Positions 40,515 through 49,362 of a DNA stretch of 51,318 nt are shown here, piece by piece. The notes under the pieces were generated by a model. That model had not been told where the DNA came from, did not search any database, and saw nothing but the letters and a program-made list of their open reading frames with translations. The stretch spans positions 1 to 51,318 of the forward strand of contig CAZBLK010000019.1 of assembly GCA_964492715.1 (NCBI GenBank), written 5' to 3'. The translations under genes and the position numbers were made by a program. This DNA is from CAZBLK01 sp964492715 (GTDB lineage Bacteria > Bacillota > Clostridia > Lachnospirales > WRBF01). The stretch's first letter is position 1; every line of letters starts with the position of its first letter.

Positions 40515-41723
40515 TTAAAAGGCAAGCCCAAGCCTAAGCATGTTAAGCTTATCCTGCCTCATCAATTCGTCAATGGAAGCAGTAACAGGGCTGTTATATG
40601 TAGGGCTGTAAACAACACTCTTTCCCCCTTGCTCTGAAAGCTTGCTTCCAATTACGCTTCCAATAGCACTGGCAAGCCTGTCATAATCAAAAGGTTCACC
40701 AAAAGAGGAGTTATAAGAAGCCCCAAATGCCCCAGAAACAGCTTCGCTGTAAGAAACAGCCGAAGAAGCCGCCTGCCCCAAAAGCTCCACACTTCTCCGA
40801 AAGCTTAAAACTTGCTCACCGCCCGAAAAGTCAACAATTTCAGGCATACCATGTTCACCAACAACAGCAAGCCCACTGTCAGCATTTTGCGTTCCTGTTG
40901 AATACGCATTAATGTTAAAAGAACCGCCGTCTGAAGCGGCTCTAACTGCCGCCGCAACGCTTGTCAAATAACTGGATATTCTTCCACTAGTAGACTGTAT
41001 ACCTTTTAAAAGCGCATCGCCGTACTCATTCCCTACAGAAAGAAAAACAGGAACATAGCTTTTTAAAATACTATTCCAAACTGCAAGAGAAGCGCTTAAA
41101 TCTTTTTCCCTTGCCGACAGTTCTTTTTTCATTCCCTCTGTTTTCTCGGCTTCGTTCAGCTTAAAAGCCGCACCGTCAGTCCGATAATAAGCCACCAAGG
41201 CAGTAGACGTTTTTCCAGCAACGTTAATTTGGCTTGTGCTTTCACGGTTTACAAGCTCAAGCTTTTGAGAAAATGCAGTGTTGTAGTCGGCAAGCTCACT
41301 GCTTAAAGCTTCTCTCCTTCGTGCAACAACATCATTAATTCCAGCAACTGCCGAAACTGCGTAACTATTTCCAAGCCCCGAAACAGCCGCAGCTGCATCT
41401 TCTGCTTCTTTAGAAAGCTTTTTCAAATTTTCTGCTGCCGTATTAAAAGCTTTGTTGTCATACATTACAGAAACAAACGAAGCATAATTATCCGACAACA
41501 CTTGAAGCTCACTCACTACAAGCCTAAGCTGTGAAGTAAACCCAGCCCCAAGTGACCGTTCCATTTCCGTAAACGTGCCTTTAAGCTTAACAAGCGTACT
41601 GTCTGCAACTTTGCCTTCATCAACAAACTTTTGCATTTGACTGGAGGCTTCTTTAAGCCCTTGCAAATATTTGCTAGTGTCCAAAGTTAAATAAGCCGAA
41701 ACAGTCCCTGCATGAATCCCCAT
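40515..41723 (-). CDS. phage tail tape measure protein (short)
   Basis: ATG 41723 follows GAGGGGG. The product has 402 residues. Long helices (LKEASSQMQKFVDEGKVAD, NLKKLSKEAEDAAAAVSG) are followed by the typical tape-measure element SGLAVVGEHGMPEIVDFSGG and a Ser/Ala-rich end. It sets tail length and helps DNA ejection. At about 1.5 angstrom per residue the tail would be near 60 nm, short for a siphophage. It is placed between the chaperone-like ORFs and Dit, as expected. Confidence 0.82.
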   Translation of the reverse strand: MGIHAGTVSAYLTLDTSKYLQGLKEASSQMQKFVDEGKVADSTLVKLKGTFTEMERSLGAGFTSQLRLVVSELQVLSDNYASFVSVMYDNKAFNTAAENLKKLSKEAEDAAAAVSGLGNSYAVSAVAGINDVVARRREALSSELADYNTAFSQKLELVNRESTSQINVAGKTSTALVAYYRTDGAAFKLNEAEKTEGMKKELSAREKDLSASLAVWNSILKSYVPVFLSVGNEYGDALLKGIQSTSGRISSYLTSVAAAVRAASDGGSFNINAYSTGTQNADSGLAVVGEHGMPEIVDFSGGEQVLSFRRSVELLGQAASSAVSYSEAVSGAFGASYNSSFGEPFDYDRLASAIGSVIGSKLSEQGGKSVVYSPTYNSPVTASIDELMRQDKLNMLRLGLAF

Positions 41724-41739
41724 CACTTCACCCCCTCTC

Positions 41740-41961
41740 TTATAAACTAAACCCTTTTAAAAATTCAACAAACCCCTCGCCCTTTTGTTCACTTGTCTTT
41801 TGTTCGCTGGTCCTTTCCTCCCTGCTCATAACAGCAAAATACAAACAAGCTTCGTCAAAGCAAAAAGCAGTATATTCATCAAAAATCCCCAAAACCTCAC
41901 TAGGCCTTTTCTTAAAATAATTGCTAACAGCAACTACCCTCGACAACGTCTTCTCCGTCAC
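41740..41961 (-). CDS. downstream tail assembly chaperone ORF (gpT-like)
   Basis: GTG 41961 lies inside the upstream ORF; the frame is open further upstream too. The product has 73 residues with FKKRPSEVLGIFDEYTAFCF typical of the second chaperone ORF ahead of tape measure genes. The 38-bp overlap with the 133-residue ORF is in a frame reached by a +1 shift. UUU-U at 41965-41962 is a candidate slip site. It may be made mainly as a fusion. Confidence 0.6.
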   Translation of the reverse strand: MTEKTLSRVVAVSNYFKKRPSEVLGIFDEYTAFCFDEACLYFAVMSREERTSEQKTSEQKGEGFVEFLKGFSL

Positions 41962-42325
41962 AAAATCGGTAAGCTTCTTTCACCCCCGACTGTGTGTAAT
42001 TAAAAATTTCAATCAACTGCATGTCAGTAAGGCTAATTCCGTTTTCTTTAAGCTCGGAAAAAGTAGGCGAAACAAGCGCAAGTTCTGCCATTAAAATTAC
42101 AAGCTCTGCCGTTTCTTTAAAGCTAACTTTCCCCAAAGAACCACCACCAACAAGCTTTTCGCACGCCCCCAAGAGCACGTTTGGAATTTCGCCGCAAGCC
42201 GCAAGTTGCAAAAGTGAAGGGCGTCTTAGTCTTGCAACAAAAGGCACGCCGTCCGAAAAAGACGAAAGTGCAACAAGCTCGCCATCAATGTTTTTCTTTA
42301 AATTAAATATGTTAGTAGCTTCCAT
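41924..42325 (-). CDS. tail assembly chaperone (gpG-like)
   Basis: A protein of 133 residues with helical character; PSLLQLAACGEIPNVLLGAC and SPTFSELKENGISLTDMQLI are of the type found in the first chaperone ORF before tape measure genes. It is encoded 12 bp after the major tail protein gene. Its C-terminal codons overlap the gpT-like ORF. It likely coats the tape measure during tail assembly. Confidence 0.7.
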   Translation of the reverse strand: MEATNIFNLKKNIDGELVALSSFSDGVPFVARLRRPSLLQLAACGEIPNVLLGACEKLVGGGSLGKVSFKETAELVILMAELALVSPTFSELKENGISLTDMQLIEIFNYTQSGVKEAYRFCDGEDVVEGSCC

Positions 42326-42336
42326 AAAACCCCTCC

Positions 42337-42888
42337 TTAAAGCACAGGCAATTCATCAACCATAGTAAAAATGTAAGGCGGCTCACCAGCCGACGGTGCA
42401 GTTTTAATTAGATATTTAGCTGAAAAAAACTTGTCGTCTTCAAACCCAAACTCAACAGGCTCACCTTTGCCGTTAGGCAACGAAATTTTGGCATACCGCA
42501 AAGTGTCGCCACTTGTGTCCGTTTCTTCTGTATAAATGTCTACATCAAAGCTTGAAAGGTTTGGCGCAACGCCGGCAGGCAAAGGTGTGTAGCTTAAAAA
42601 CTTTCCATCATCATCAAAAACAACATCACCGCCTTGAAGCAAAGCAACTACTTCTGGTAAAAACATATTGTCCATAAACTCAATGTCCACACCTTTTATA
42701 GATGAATCAATCTTCTTCTGCGCCTTCAAAACCCCTTTAATAACAAGCTCTAACTTTTTACCGCTTTCAATAGAAACTTTAGCGTTTGCCTTAGAAGCCG
42801 TGCTAAACGGGTACTTTCGTCCGTTTTTATCAGTAAGCACAACCAAAGCAACACCGGTCAAAGCCTTTTCAATTACTGTACTGCTCAA
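42337..42888 (-). CDS. major tail protein
   Basis: The start is probably TTG 42888, with GGAGG 9 nt upstream, inside the end of the previous gene. The product has 183 residues. Position after the tail terminator and before the chaperones, plus a beta-rich sequence (AKVSIESGKKLELVIKGVLK, DIEFMDNMFLPEVVALLQGG), identify the tail tube protein. No close family name is recalled. Confidence 0.7.
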   Translation of the reverse strand: MSSTVIEKALTGVALVVLTDKNGRKYPFSTASKANAKVSIESGKKLELVIKGVLKAQKKIDSSIKGVDIEFMDNMFLPEVVALLQGGDVVFDDDGKFLSYTPLPAGVAPNLSSFDVDIYTEETDTSGDTLRYAKISLPNGKGEPVEFGFEDDKFFSAKYLIKTAPSAGEPPYIFTMVDELPVL

Positions 42889-42889
42889 A

Positions 42890-43231
42890 TCAACCCCTCC
42901 TTCTATAAACTTGATACCGCACACTGCAAGTATAAGCCTTTACATCATGGTCAATTAAAAGTGCTGTCAATTCGCCCTTGCTTTTAAGCTCCGAAACACC
43001 CTTTAAGCACTCCCTAACACTGTTTATAAAATCCCAAACTTCCGTATATCGCCCAACAGGATAAAACACAACAACATCAATTAATTCAAAATTAACAGGC
43101 AAGCTTGAAAAAGCCCTAACCCCATTTTCTCTAACTACCAAATAAGGCTCAGTGCAGTTTCCCTTGTGCTGCCCAATGGAATAAACTGAAAATCCATTTT
43201 CCTGCAAAGCTTCATAAACCTTTTTAAACAT
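42890..43231 (-). CDS. phage tail terminator-like protein
   Basis: A protein of 113 residues, with VYEALQENGFSVYSIGQHKG, a central LIDVVVFYPVGRYTEVWDFI, and a C-terminal TCSVRYQVYRR. Size, fold prediction and position between the HK97 gp10-like and tail tube genes fit the tail completion/terminator family. Confidence 0.72.
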   Translation of the reverse strand: MFKKVYEALQENGFSVYSIGQHKGNCTEPYLVVRENGVRAFSSLPVNFELIDVVVFYPVGRYTEVWDFINSVRECLKGVSELKSKGELTALLIDHDVKAYTCSVRYQVYRRRG

Positions 43232-43243
43232 ACAACCCCCAAG

Positions 43244-43585
43244 TTAACCCAAAGCTTTAGCATAAGCTTCAAACACGGCATTTGCATTTTGCACAATTAC
43301 AGGAATTAAAACAGCAAACCTTTTTTCATTAGCAAGCTCTAGGTTGGGGGAATAAGGCATTCCCCCAAACAAATGAATAACAACATATTCGTCGTAAAGC
43401 TCACAAGAACAGCCAATACTAGCCCTTGCCTTTCCTGTTTTGTCCTCCCAAGGCGCAGCCCCTTTACAAATACCAACAAGCTCACGCCCAGAAGCCGAAG
43501 CAGTTTCAAGCAACTGCTTTCTAACAGCACCCCCAGCAGAATTTATTACCTTAAAAAATTCAGTAGCCTGAAAACTAAGCCCCAT
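43244..43585 (-). CDS. HK97 gp10-like tail component
   Basis: A protein of 113 residues with SGRELVGICKGAAPWEDKTG, KARASIGC and LELANEKRFAVLIPVI. This pattern (APWxDxTGxAR plus the late ELAxxKRxxVL) is typical of HK97 gp10 family neck/tail proteins. Operon position agrees. Confidence 0.85.
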   Translation of the reverse strand: MGLSFQATEFFKVINSAGGAVRKQLLETASASGRELVGICKGAAPWEDKTGKARASIGCSCELYDEYVVIHLFGGMPYSPNLELANEKRFAVLIPVIVQNANAVFEAYAKALG

Positions 43586-43595
43586 AAATCACCGC

Positions 43596-43952
43596 CTATT
43601 CTTCTTTAACAATAGCAAAATCCAAATAAGCATCATAAACGTTGCTTACACAAACAACTTTATAGCTTTCGCCTTTAAGTATAAAAAAGTCGCCTTCTTT
43701 TACAAGAAGCCCATTTTCGTCACAAGCCGTAACAAATCCGTCCGTCACCTTTGGCTTAAAAATCCCTTTTTCGCTAACACTTACAAAAACGCTTCCGCCC
43801 TTCCGCTTGTAAAAACGCCCTTTAACAGTAGCAACCAAAACAGACGAAGCAGGCTCATTAAACTCATTAAAGGTTTCCCTAAGAACTTCAACCTCAACAC
43901 AAAATGTGTGGAAAAGCCGAGAAATTTTCCGTTTTATAGCATCTACTGTCAT
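43596..43952 (-). CDS. head-tail connector/closure protein
   Basis: A protein of 118 residues, beta-rich (VKGRFYKRKGGSVFVSVSEK, DENGLLVKEGDFFILKGESY). Small barrel-type head closure proteins (SPP1 gp16-like) lie in this position between the gp15-like adaptor and gp10. The start overlaps the previous stop by 4 bp. Confidence 0.72.
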   Translation of the reverse strand: MTVDAIKRKISRLFHTFCVEVEVLRETFNEFNEPASSVLVATVKGRFYKRKGGSVFVSVSEKGIFKPKVTDGFVTACDENGLLVKEGDFFILKGESYKVVCVSNVYDAYLDFAIVKEE

Positions 43953-44236
43953 GAAACGCAGTCCCCCCTCGGAATATTTGCTCCCCCTCTGGCTCTATAC
44001 TTTTTTGCAAGCCCAAGCCAATATTCACGAGAAGAATTTACAGAAAGACCGGCAGGCAAACTAACAGAGTCGTCCTCTGCTTTTTTAACAAGGCACTCAT
44101 AGCTTGCACGCCGCATGTCAAACGAATGCTCCTCCAAAACTTTTAAAAGTTCCTCATCACTAAAATAAGGGAACATTTCCTCACGCAAATTGTGCCGCAA
44201 GTTCAAAAGAGCCGCTTCCTTGTCAACTTCAATCAC
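43949..44236 (-). CDS. head-tail adaptor protein (SPP1 gp15-like)
   Basis: GTG 44236 has GGGGGTGG upstream and is preferred to the longer frame that begins in the capsid gene end. The product has 95 residues, helical: LLNLRHNLREEMFPYFSDEE, LLKVLEEHSFDMRRASYECL. Encoded directly after the major capsid gene, as for gp15-type adaptors. Confidence 0.72.
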   Translation of the reverse strand: MIEVDKEAALLNLRHNLREEMFPYFSDEELLKVLEEHSFDMRRASYECLVKKAEDDSVSLPAGLSVNSSREYWLGLAKKYRARGGANIPRGDCVS

Positions 44237-44260
44237 AAAGCCACCCCCAAAGCCAAACAA

Positions 44261-45238
44261 CTAAATTTTATGCTTAAACTGAACAATTCTAATTTGCTTA
44301 GGCTCGTAAACTCTAACCCAGTTTTCAGCAAGCGAAAGCTCATTTTTAGAAGGGCCTTCAACAAGCATTACGTTACTTCCGGTAAACTTAACGCCTCGTG
44401 GGTGCAAAATAAAGTTTCTGCGGCTAATCAAATAATCAACGCCAGAGCCTTTCTTTTTATCACGGTCAATTTCCGTAGAAACAAACCCAACAGGGTTTCC
44501 GTTGCCAAAAGCAACAGCCCCCTGCCCAAAAAGGTATGTAGTGTAAACACCTTTTTCTGCATCAAAAGGACAGCCATCATCAACAATTACTCTAATGCCT
44601 TGATACGTGTCAAACCCGGCACTTTCCGAAGGCCTAAGCACATCAAGCAAGTTTTGCTTCTTCAAAGCCGCCTTTGTTGCGCTGTGCATTACAACAGCCG
44701 TCAACATTTCAGAAGCGTCGCCCAAAAGTTGCTGTGCATCAATAAAAGAACTTCCGCTCCACTTTGCCGTTTCACCGGCTTTTGAAGAAATGTCTAAAAC
44801 ATTCCCTGTCATACTTTCAGTACCAAACGCACCGTTCAAAATAGCAATAAGCTCTTTCTGCATGTTTCTTGCCCAAAACCCAGCAACCATGTCACCAATT
44901 GCCGCCATAGGGTCAGCACCAGACATAGCCGAAGTTAAGTCAGTAGCCCCCCACATTTTTGCACGCCTTATAATAGGCGCAACGTCGTTAACAGCCGCAA
45001 TTTTTTCGCAAGCAAGGTCAACGTTTTCAATAATTTGCTCCGCGTCACCAACTAAATCTTCAAAAAATGGCATGTTCACCACCGAGCCGCCCAAGGAAGC
45101 AAGTCCATCAAGCTGCGGATTGTTTGTAATAATCCCCGAAGCAACCAAAGCCGACTGCTCCATAGTTTTAGCTACAACGTAAGGTTCAAAAACCTCTGGC
45201 ACAATAACATCTGATAAAGCTAAATATCCGTTACTCAT
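44261..45238 (-). CDS. major capsid protein
   Basis: A protein of 325 residues. MSNGYLALSDVIVPEVFEPY is a frequent start among Bacillota phage capsid proteins, followed by GIITNNPQLDGLASLGGSVV, MPFFEDLVGD, VMHSATKAALKKQNLLD and ISRRNFILHPRGVKF. It is of the HK97-fold type without a visible protease, so scaffold-directed assembly is expected. Preceded by a 152-bp gap with two hairpins. Confidence 0.9.
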   Translation of the reverse strand: MSNGYLALSDVIVPEVFEPYVVAKTMEQSALVASGIITNNPQLDGLASLGGSVVNMPFFEDLVGDAEQIIENVDLACEKIAAVNDVAPIIRRAKMWGATDLTSAMSGADPMAAIGDMVAGFWARNMQKELIAILNGAFGTESMTGNVLDISSKAGETAKWSGSSFIDAQQLLGDASEMLTAVVMHSATKAALKKQNLLDVLRPSESAGFDTYQGIRVIVDDGCPFDAEKGVYTTYLFGQGAVAFGNGNPVGFVSTEIDRDKKKGSGVDYLISRRNFILHPRGVKFTGSNVMLVEGPSKNELSLAENWVRVYEPKQIRIVQFKHKI

Positions 45239-45328
45239 TTTTAATCCTCCTTGAAATATATAAACCCACCCACGCCACCCTTTTAAACTCTAAAAACTTT
45301 GCCCTAAACCCCTATAAAAAATGGGGTC

Positions 45329-45371
45329 AAGGGGCTTGCCCCTTGTGGGGTTTTAGGGGCAAAGCCCCTAA
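45329..45371 (-). promoter_or_regulatory. paired GC-rich hairpins between scaffold and capsid genes
   Basis: AAGGGGCTTGCCCCTT (45329-45344) and TTAGGGGCAAAGCCCCTAA (45353-45371). On the minus strand the first one transcribed is the 45371 hairpin, and after the second comes GACCCCATTTTTT. They could be a leaky terminator or an mRNA-processing/stabilising site ahead of the capsid gene. Confidence 0.5.
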
Positions 45372-45390
45372 GGTTTTGTCTTTTTTTGTT

Positions 45391-45885
45391 TCACACCCCA
45401 GCTTCGTTCATTAGCCGTTTTGCAAGCGTCGGCTCATTTTTCAAAAGCCGCCCTTGCTCCGTCAAATTAAAATTACCTTTCTCCCAAGGGTTACTTTTCT
45501 TCCCCAAACTCCCACGAGGAAAGTTCCCAACACCCCCAGTTCTAACACCTTCCTTCCTACCATCATCAAACAAATACCCATCACTTTCCCTAAGCATTTC
45601 AACCTGTTCTAAAAGCCCCAAAAGCTCACCATTTTCCCCAACAGAAATCTCCCCCCTGTCAATAAGCGAATAAACCGCCTTCCAATTTTTCGCATTAGCC
45701 GCCCTAAGCTCACTTTCAACTTTATGTAAAAGCCGTTCCTCCTCCATGTCGCTTTTCAAAGTAGAAATAACACCCTCATGTTCCTCCCTCTTAACATAAG
45801 CTGTCATCTCAACATCAACCATTTCAACAACAGCCTTCGCCTGTTCCTCCGTCAAACCAAGCCCCAAAACCTTTTCAATTTCCAT
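45391..45885 (-). CDS. phage scaffold protein (GP20-like)
   Basis: ATG 45885 lies in the last codons of the portal gene with AGGGAGGAAGTGG ahead. The product has 164 residues, Glu/Lys-rich and helical (EEQAKAVVEMVDVEMTAYVK, MEEERLLHKVESELRAANAK), ending with NEPTLAKRLMNEAGV. Size and place between portal and capsid genes match scaffold proteins. A longer frame would overlap the portal gene much more. Confidence 0.8.
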   Translation of the reverse strand: MEIEKVLGLGLTEEQAKAVVEMVDVEMTAYVKREEHEGVISTLKSDMEEERLLHKVESELRAANAKNWKAVYSLIDRGEISVGENGELLGLLEQVEMLRESDGYLFDDGRKEGVRTGGVGNFPRGSLGKKSNPWEKGNFNLTEQGRLLKNEPTLAKRLMNEAGV

Positions 45886-47245
45886 TTTCCACTTCCTCCC
45901 TAATCCAAGCCATTTCCTTTTCCAAACCTTCCTCGTCAAGCTCCCTGTTCCACTTCTTGACATAACTTCGCCTGCTCATAGCACCAGCCAAAACAGCCTC
46001 CAAGTCCGACTTCTTCTCGTCAAACTCGTCTTGCATAATAGGGTAAACGTTTTCAACCATCACCTTCAAATCATCAGGCAAGCAAACACCCAAAAATCCA
46101 CTAGCCGAAGCAACAGAAATGACCGCTCTAAAAAGCCAAACAAGCACAGGCTTCCAAGCCGCAAACTTTTCCTCACACCTAGTAGCAAGCGGCCAATACA
46201 AAGCTTTAATAGTCTTTCCGCTAGTAAAATATCCGCTCAACTCATTGGCCGTAACATTAGGAATGCTCAAAACCTCGTGCATGTCCCCTTTAATCCTATT
46301 AAGCACATTTTCAAGTCTAGTATCATAGCTAAAGTGCGACTCCAGCTTATAAAGCTGTGCCGCCCCCAAAGTTTCAGTAACATCAGTTTGCAAATCAATA
46401 AGCGCAGCAGGTGAAATAACCAAGTTTTCAAGGCTTCCCTCGCTTGCGTTCACAGCAACCGTCTGCGGAAACATATTAAACTTCAAAGCATCAACATCAT
46501 CGCTGGTCAGCCTGTTGTAAACGTCTTGAAGCTCCACAAGCTCCAAAACATCACTCTCCCCTTTCAAATCCCCAGAAAGCCCATCATTTACAACAACTCT
46601 GGCAGGAATAAAAGAAAGCCCAGTGTCTAAAACCTCACCCCCCGAAACCAAAATACCATGCCCGTCATAAACCCCTTCACAAACAAAGCAAGCGCCGCCT
46701 TCAAGCCAATACTTCTGCTTCCAAATCCGCTGTTCCCTTTTTTCGTCTTCGTCGTTCAAACCATGAAAAAATATAATGCTCTCCAAAACGTCCGAATCAT
46801 CAGCACTACAGTTGTAAACAAACCCCAAAGAAGGCACAAACGAAATTTTCACACCAGCATCAGACGCCGAAACTTTCACAGCGACACGCTTTCCAACAAA
46901 ACAATCTCTAGCCGCCTTAACTAGCTTTTCAGAAAACAAGCTGTCCTCCAAAACTTTTAAAAAATAACAATTAATCTCGTTTCCAACAGCCTTGTCAGCA
47001 CAACTTAAACTAAATTCAGGCGTTCGCCCAAACAAAAACCTAGCCTGTTCCTTAATAAGCTTTTTAATAAAGTTAGTCCGCTTTTTAGTAGGCTTATAAT
47101 CAAGTCCCTTAGGCGTTTCCCAGTCTTGCCCAACACCATCATACACATCATAAAGCCAAATAATTTCCTTCAAGTCTCTAAGCACCGAAGCACCATAAAT
47201 TCCGTCAAGCTCCGCCTTAACCAAGTCCATGTAACCGCTTACCAA
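45875..47245 (-). CDS. phage portal protein (SPP1 Gp6-like)
   Basis: TTG 47245, with AGAGGGGG 5 nt upstream in the terL end, is favoured; ATG 47230 is too far from that site. The product has 456 residues. Features: TNFIKKLIKEQARFLFGRTP near the start, LVELQDVYNRLTSDDVDALK, YFTSGKTIKALYWPLATRCE. The dodecameric portal forms the DNA entry channel. The C-terminal end overlaps the scaffold start. Confidence 0.9.
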   Translation of the reverse strand: MVSGYMDLVKAELDGIYGASVLRDLKEIIWLYDVYDGVGQDWETPKGLDYKPTKKRTNFIKKLIKEQARFLFGRTPEFSLSCADKAVGNEINCYFLKVLEDSLFSEKLVKAARDCFVGKRVAVKVSASDAGVKISFVPSLGFVYNCSADDSDVLESIIFFHGLNDEDEKREQRIWKQKYWLEGGACFVCEGVYDGHGILVSGGEVLDTGLSFIPARVVVNDGLSGDLKGESDVLELVELQDVYNRLTSDDVDALKFNMFPQTVAVNASEGSLENLVISPAALIDLQTDVTETLGAAQLYKLESHFSYDTRLENVLNRIKGDMHEVLSIPNVTANELSGYFTSGKTIKALYWPLATRCEEKFAAWKPVLVWLFRAVISVASASGFLGVCLPDDLKVMVENVYPIMQDEFDEKKSDLEAVLAGAMSRRSYVKKWNRELDEEGLEKEMAWIREEVENGN

Positions 47246-47247
47246 AC

Positions 47248-48519
47248 CTACCCCCTCTTTCCTTTGCCACTGTAATTCACGCTGTTTTTAACGTCCGAAA
47301 GCTCAAACCCATCAAGCCCATACCAAATTGCACTAAGCGTGTGTGGGTCAATGTTAAACTGGTCAGGCAAAATGCAGCCGTTTTTGTCTTTACCATAACA
47401 AAGTCCCGAAAGCTCTGAAACAGTGTTTACGCAGCTGTCCGAAATAACAATGCGTGAAAACCGCTTAATTTTCTTAATATTCTGCACTCTGCTCCCAGGA
47501 AACTTTTTAGCCCCAATCATACGAAACCCTTGCCGCTGGTAATAAACAATAGTTTTAGGCTCTGCACTGTCCGCCCGAATAAGCTCACCGCTTTTTTTTA
47601 ACTCTGCAAGCTCTAAAGCCGTCACATCATCAGTTGACTTGTTTTTGTAATACTCCCAGTAAACAAAAAGCACTTTTTCGCTAGTGTCAACCACCATTCT
47701 AACGACAGCGTTGTAGCTAGTTTCAAACCCAAAGTCCATTCCAACACGATAAACCGCACCACTCACACATCCAATTTCAGCCATAACCTTTTCATGCGGC
47801 AAAACTTCAAGCTGTGGAAAAACTAAAACGCCTGAAACTCCAAACCGCCCCTGCCTAGCAACTCTATACAAATCCGAGTCATATTTATAAAGCTCATCAA
47901 GCTGTTTAACGTAATCTTCCTTAACAAAAAAATTATCATCAACAGTAGAATGGTTGTAAAAAATGTTACCAACACAAATTTCCTTTTCACAATAAAGCCG
48001 CTCCTCAAGCTCCAAATCCTCACCAATAAAATGCTTATAAGTCCAGTTACTTTTATCAACAGGGTTAGTAGTAAGCAAAAAATGAAGCGGATGCGTAGGG
48101 TGCCTAAGCCTGCCCAAAAGCTCCTTAAACCCAGCGTAGCTAACCTCGGAACACTCCTCAACCCAAGCAACAGTAACATTGTTTAACGACTTCAACTTTT
48201 CTGGTTTGTCCATTCCTTTAAAAATAATTTTCGACCCATTTTTAAAAGCAATCTTCATAGGCGAAACCGAAACACGACAAAACTTAAAAACGTCCAAGTC
48301 CTCAATAATCTCACAAAAAAGCGAAAAGCAACTGTCTCGCAAAGTGTCAAAAACTTGCCGTACAACAAGTGCCGTCCGCTTTTCCTGCAAAAGCTTCAGC
48401 AAAATTTTAAGTGCGGTATGATAGCTTTTCGACGAGCCATACCCCCCAACAAGGAAATAAAACTTATGCCCCCAATCAAAAATAAATTTTTCAAAGTGCT
48501 TGTTAATAAGCTTGTCCAA
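47248..48519 (-). CDS. terminase large subunit (PBSX/Terminase_3 family)
   Basis: A protein of 423 residues. ATPase: Walker A-like VGGYGSSKSYH at 24-34, Walker B/catalytic VAWVEECSEVSY near 113. Motifs typical of the family follow: LLGRLRHPTHPLHFLLTTNP. The RNase H-like nuclease domain contains RVGMDFGFETSYNAVVRMVV and LIRADSAEPKT. It packages DNA into the prohead. Three bases separate it from terS. Confidence 0.94.
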   Translation of the reverse strand: MDKLINKHFEKFIFDWGHKFYFLVGGYGSSKSYHTALKILLKLLQEKRTALVVRQVFDTLRDSCFSLFCEIIEDLDVFKFCRVSVSPMKIAFKNGSKIIFKGMDKPEKLKSLNNVTVAWVEECSEVSYAGFKELLGRLRHPTHPLHFLLTTNPVDKSNWTYKHFIGEDLELEERLYCEKEICVGNIFYNHSTVDDNFFVKEDYVKQLDELYKYDSDLYRVARQGRFGVSGVLVFPQLEVLPHEKVMAEIGCVSGAVYRVGMDFGFETSYNAVVRMVVDTSEKVLFVYWEYYKNKSTDDVTALELAELKKSGELIRADSAEPKTIVYYQRQGFRMIGAKKFPGSRVQNIKKIKRFSRIVISDSCVNTVSELSGLCYGKDKNGCILPDQFNIDPHTLSAIWYGLDGFELSDVKNSVNYSGKGKRG

Positions 48520-48522
48520 GTT

Positions 48523-49347
48523 CTATTCCTCCTCAAAGCCACTTTCGTTTTTGCACTCATCTTCTCTCACTTCCTTCCCCAAAAGCCTAATTTCAATAGG
48601 CGAATCTCCGTTTTCTTTTTCAGCAAGCTTCATCTTTATCTTCTCCATTTCATACCTCTGAATTTCTAAAGGGCTGAATACGAAAAATTTAGAAAGCCAA
48701 TCAATAGCTTTCTGCCTGTCCGCAAGCTTTATCCGTGCAGACCCATCAGCCCCACGCCAAACCTCAGCAATAACTCCGCCACAAACGTCTTTAGAGTTTT
48801 TCAAGTAAACAATGTTAACAAGCTTCGTATGCGCCTCATTAGTTTTTTTGTCAACGACAGTTATTTCTTCAGTCCCAAAATCAACAAAGTCAGTAATGTC
48901 AGCAAAAGCAATTTGCATTTGCCGTTCCAAAATGTCGTCCAAATCAACTAATAAAGCTGAACGCCTTACGGCCTTCAGCTTCTCAATTTCTGCTACAACA
49001 CAGGGCTTTTTTAAAAGCTCATACCCAATTTGCTTTGCACGCCCCACGCTGTACCCAGCGTTTACAGCAGCCTGCCGCACATTAAAATTATGCACATAAC
49101 TAATGCAAAACATTTTTTCACTTTCTGAAAGCTCGCAAAGTTCCTCAACCTCTCGCTCCGCCTTACAGTCCAAACCTTCATTCATTTCCTTTGCTTTTTC
49201 GTCCCACAAATCTTGCCGCTTCCACCATCTAATGTTATGTACACTTTCGTTCATCAAGTCAGCAAGTTCAGCACAGCTAATTTTACCGCCCTGTTCCAAA
49301 TAAAGCTTCAAGGCAGCCGCCCTATTTTCACTTCTTTTTCCTGCCAT
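48523..49347 (-). CDS. terminase small subunit (Terminase_2)
   Basis: ATG 49347 follows GGAAGGTGG. The product has 274 residues. An N-terminal helix-turn-helix (ISCAELADLMNESVHNIRWW) is followed by the Terminase_2 core SEKMFCISYVHNFNVRQAAV, NAGYSVGRAKQIGYELLKKP, DDILERQMQIAFADITDFVD. It recognises the pac/cos site and recruits the large subunit. The first domain makes it longer than many small subunits. Confidence 0.9.
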   Translation of the reverse strand: MAGKRSENRAAALKLYLEQGGKISCAELADLMNESVHNIRWWKRQDLWDEKAKEMNEGLDCKAEREVEELCELSESEKMFCISYVHNFNVRQAAVNAGYSVGRAKQIGYELLKKPCVVAEIEKLKAVRRSALLVDLDDILERQMQIAFADITDFVDFGTEEITVVDKKTNEAHTKLVNIVYLKNSKDVCGGVIAEVWRGADGSARIKLADRQKAIDWLSKFFVFSPLEIQRYEMEKIKMKLAEKENGDSPIEIRLLGKEVREDECKNESGFEEE

Positions 49348-49362
49348 TCCACCACCTTCCAA

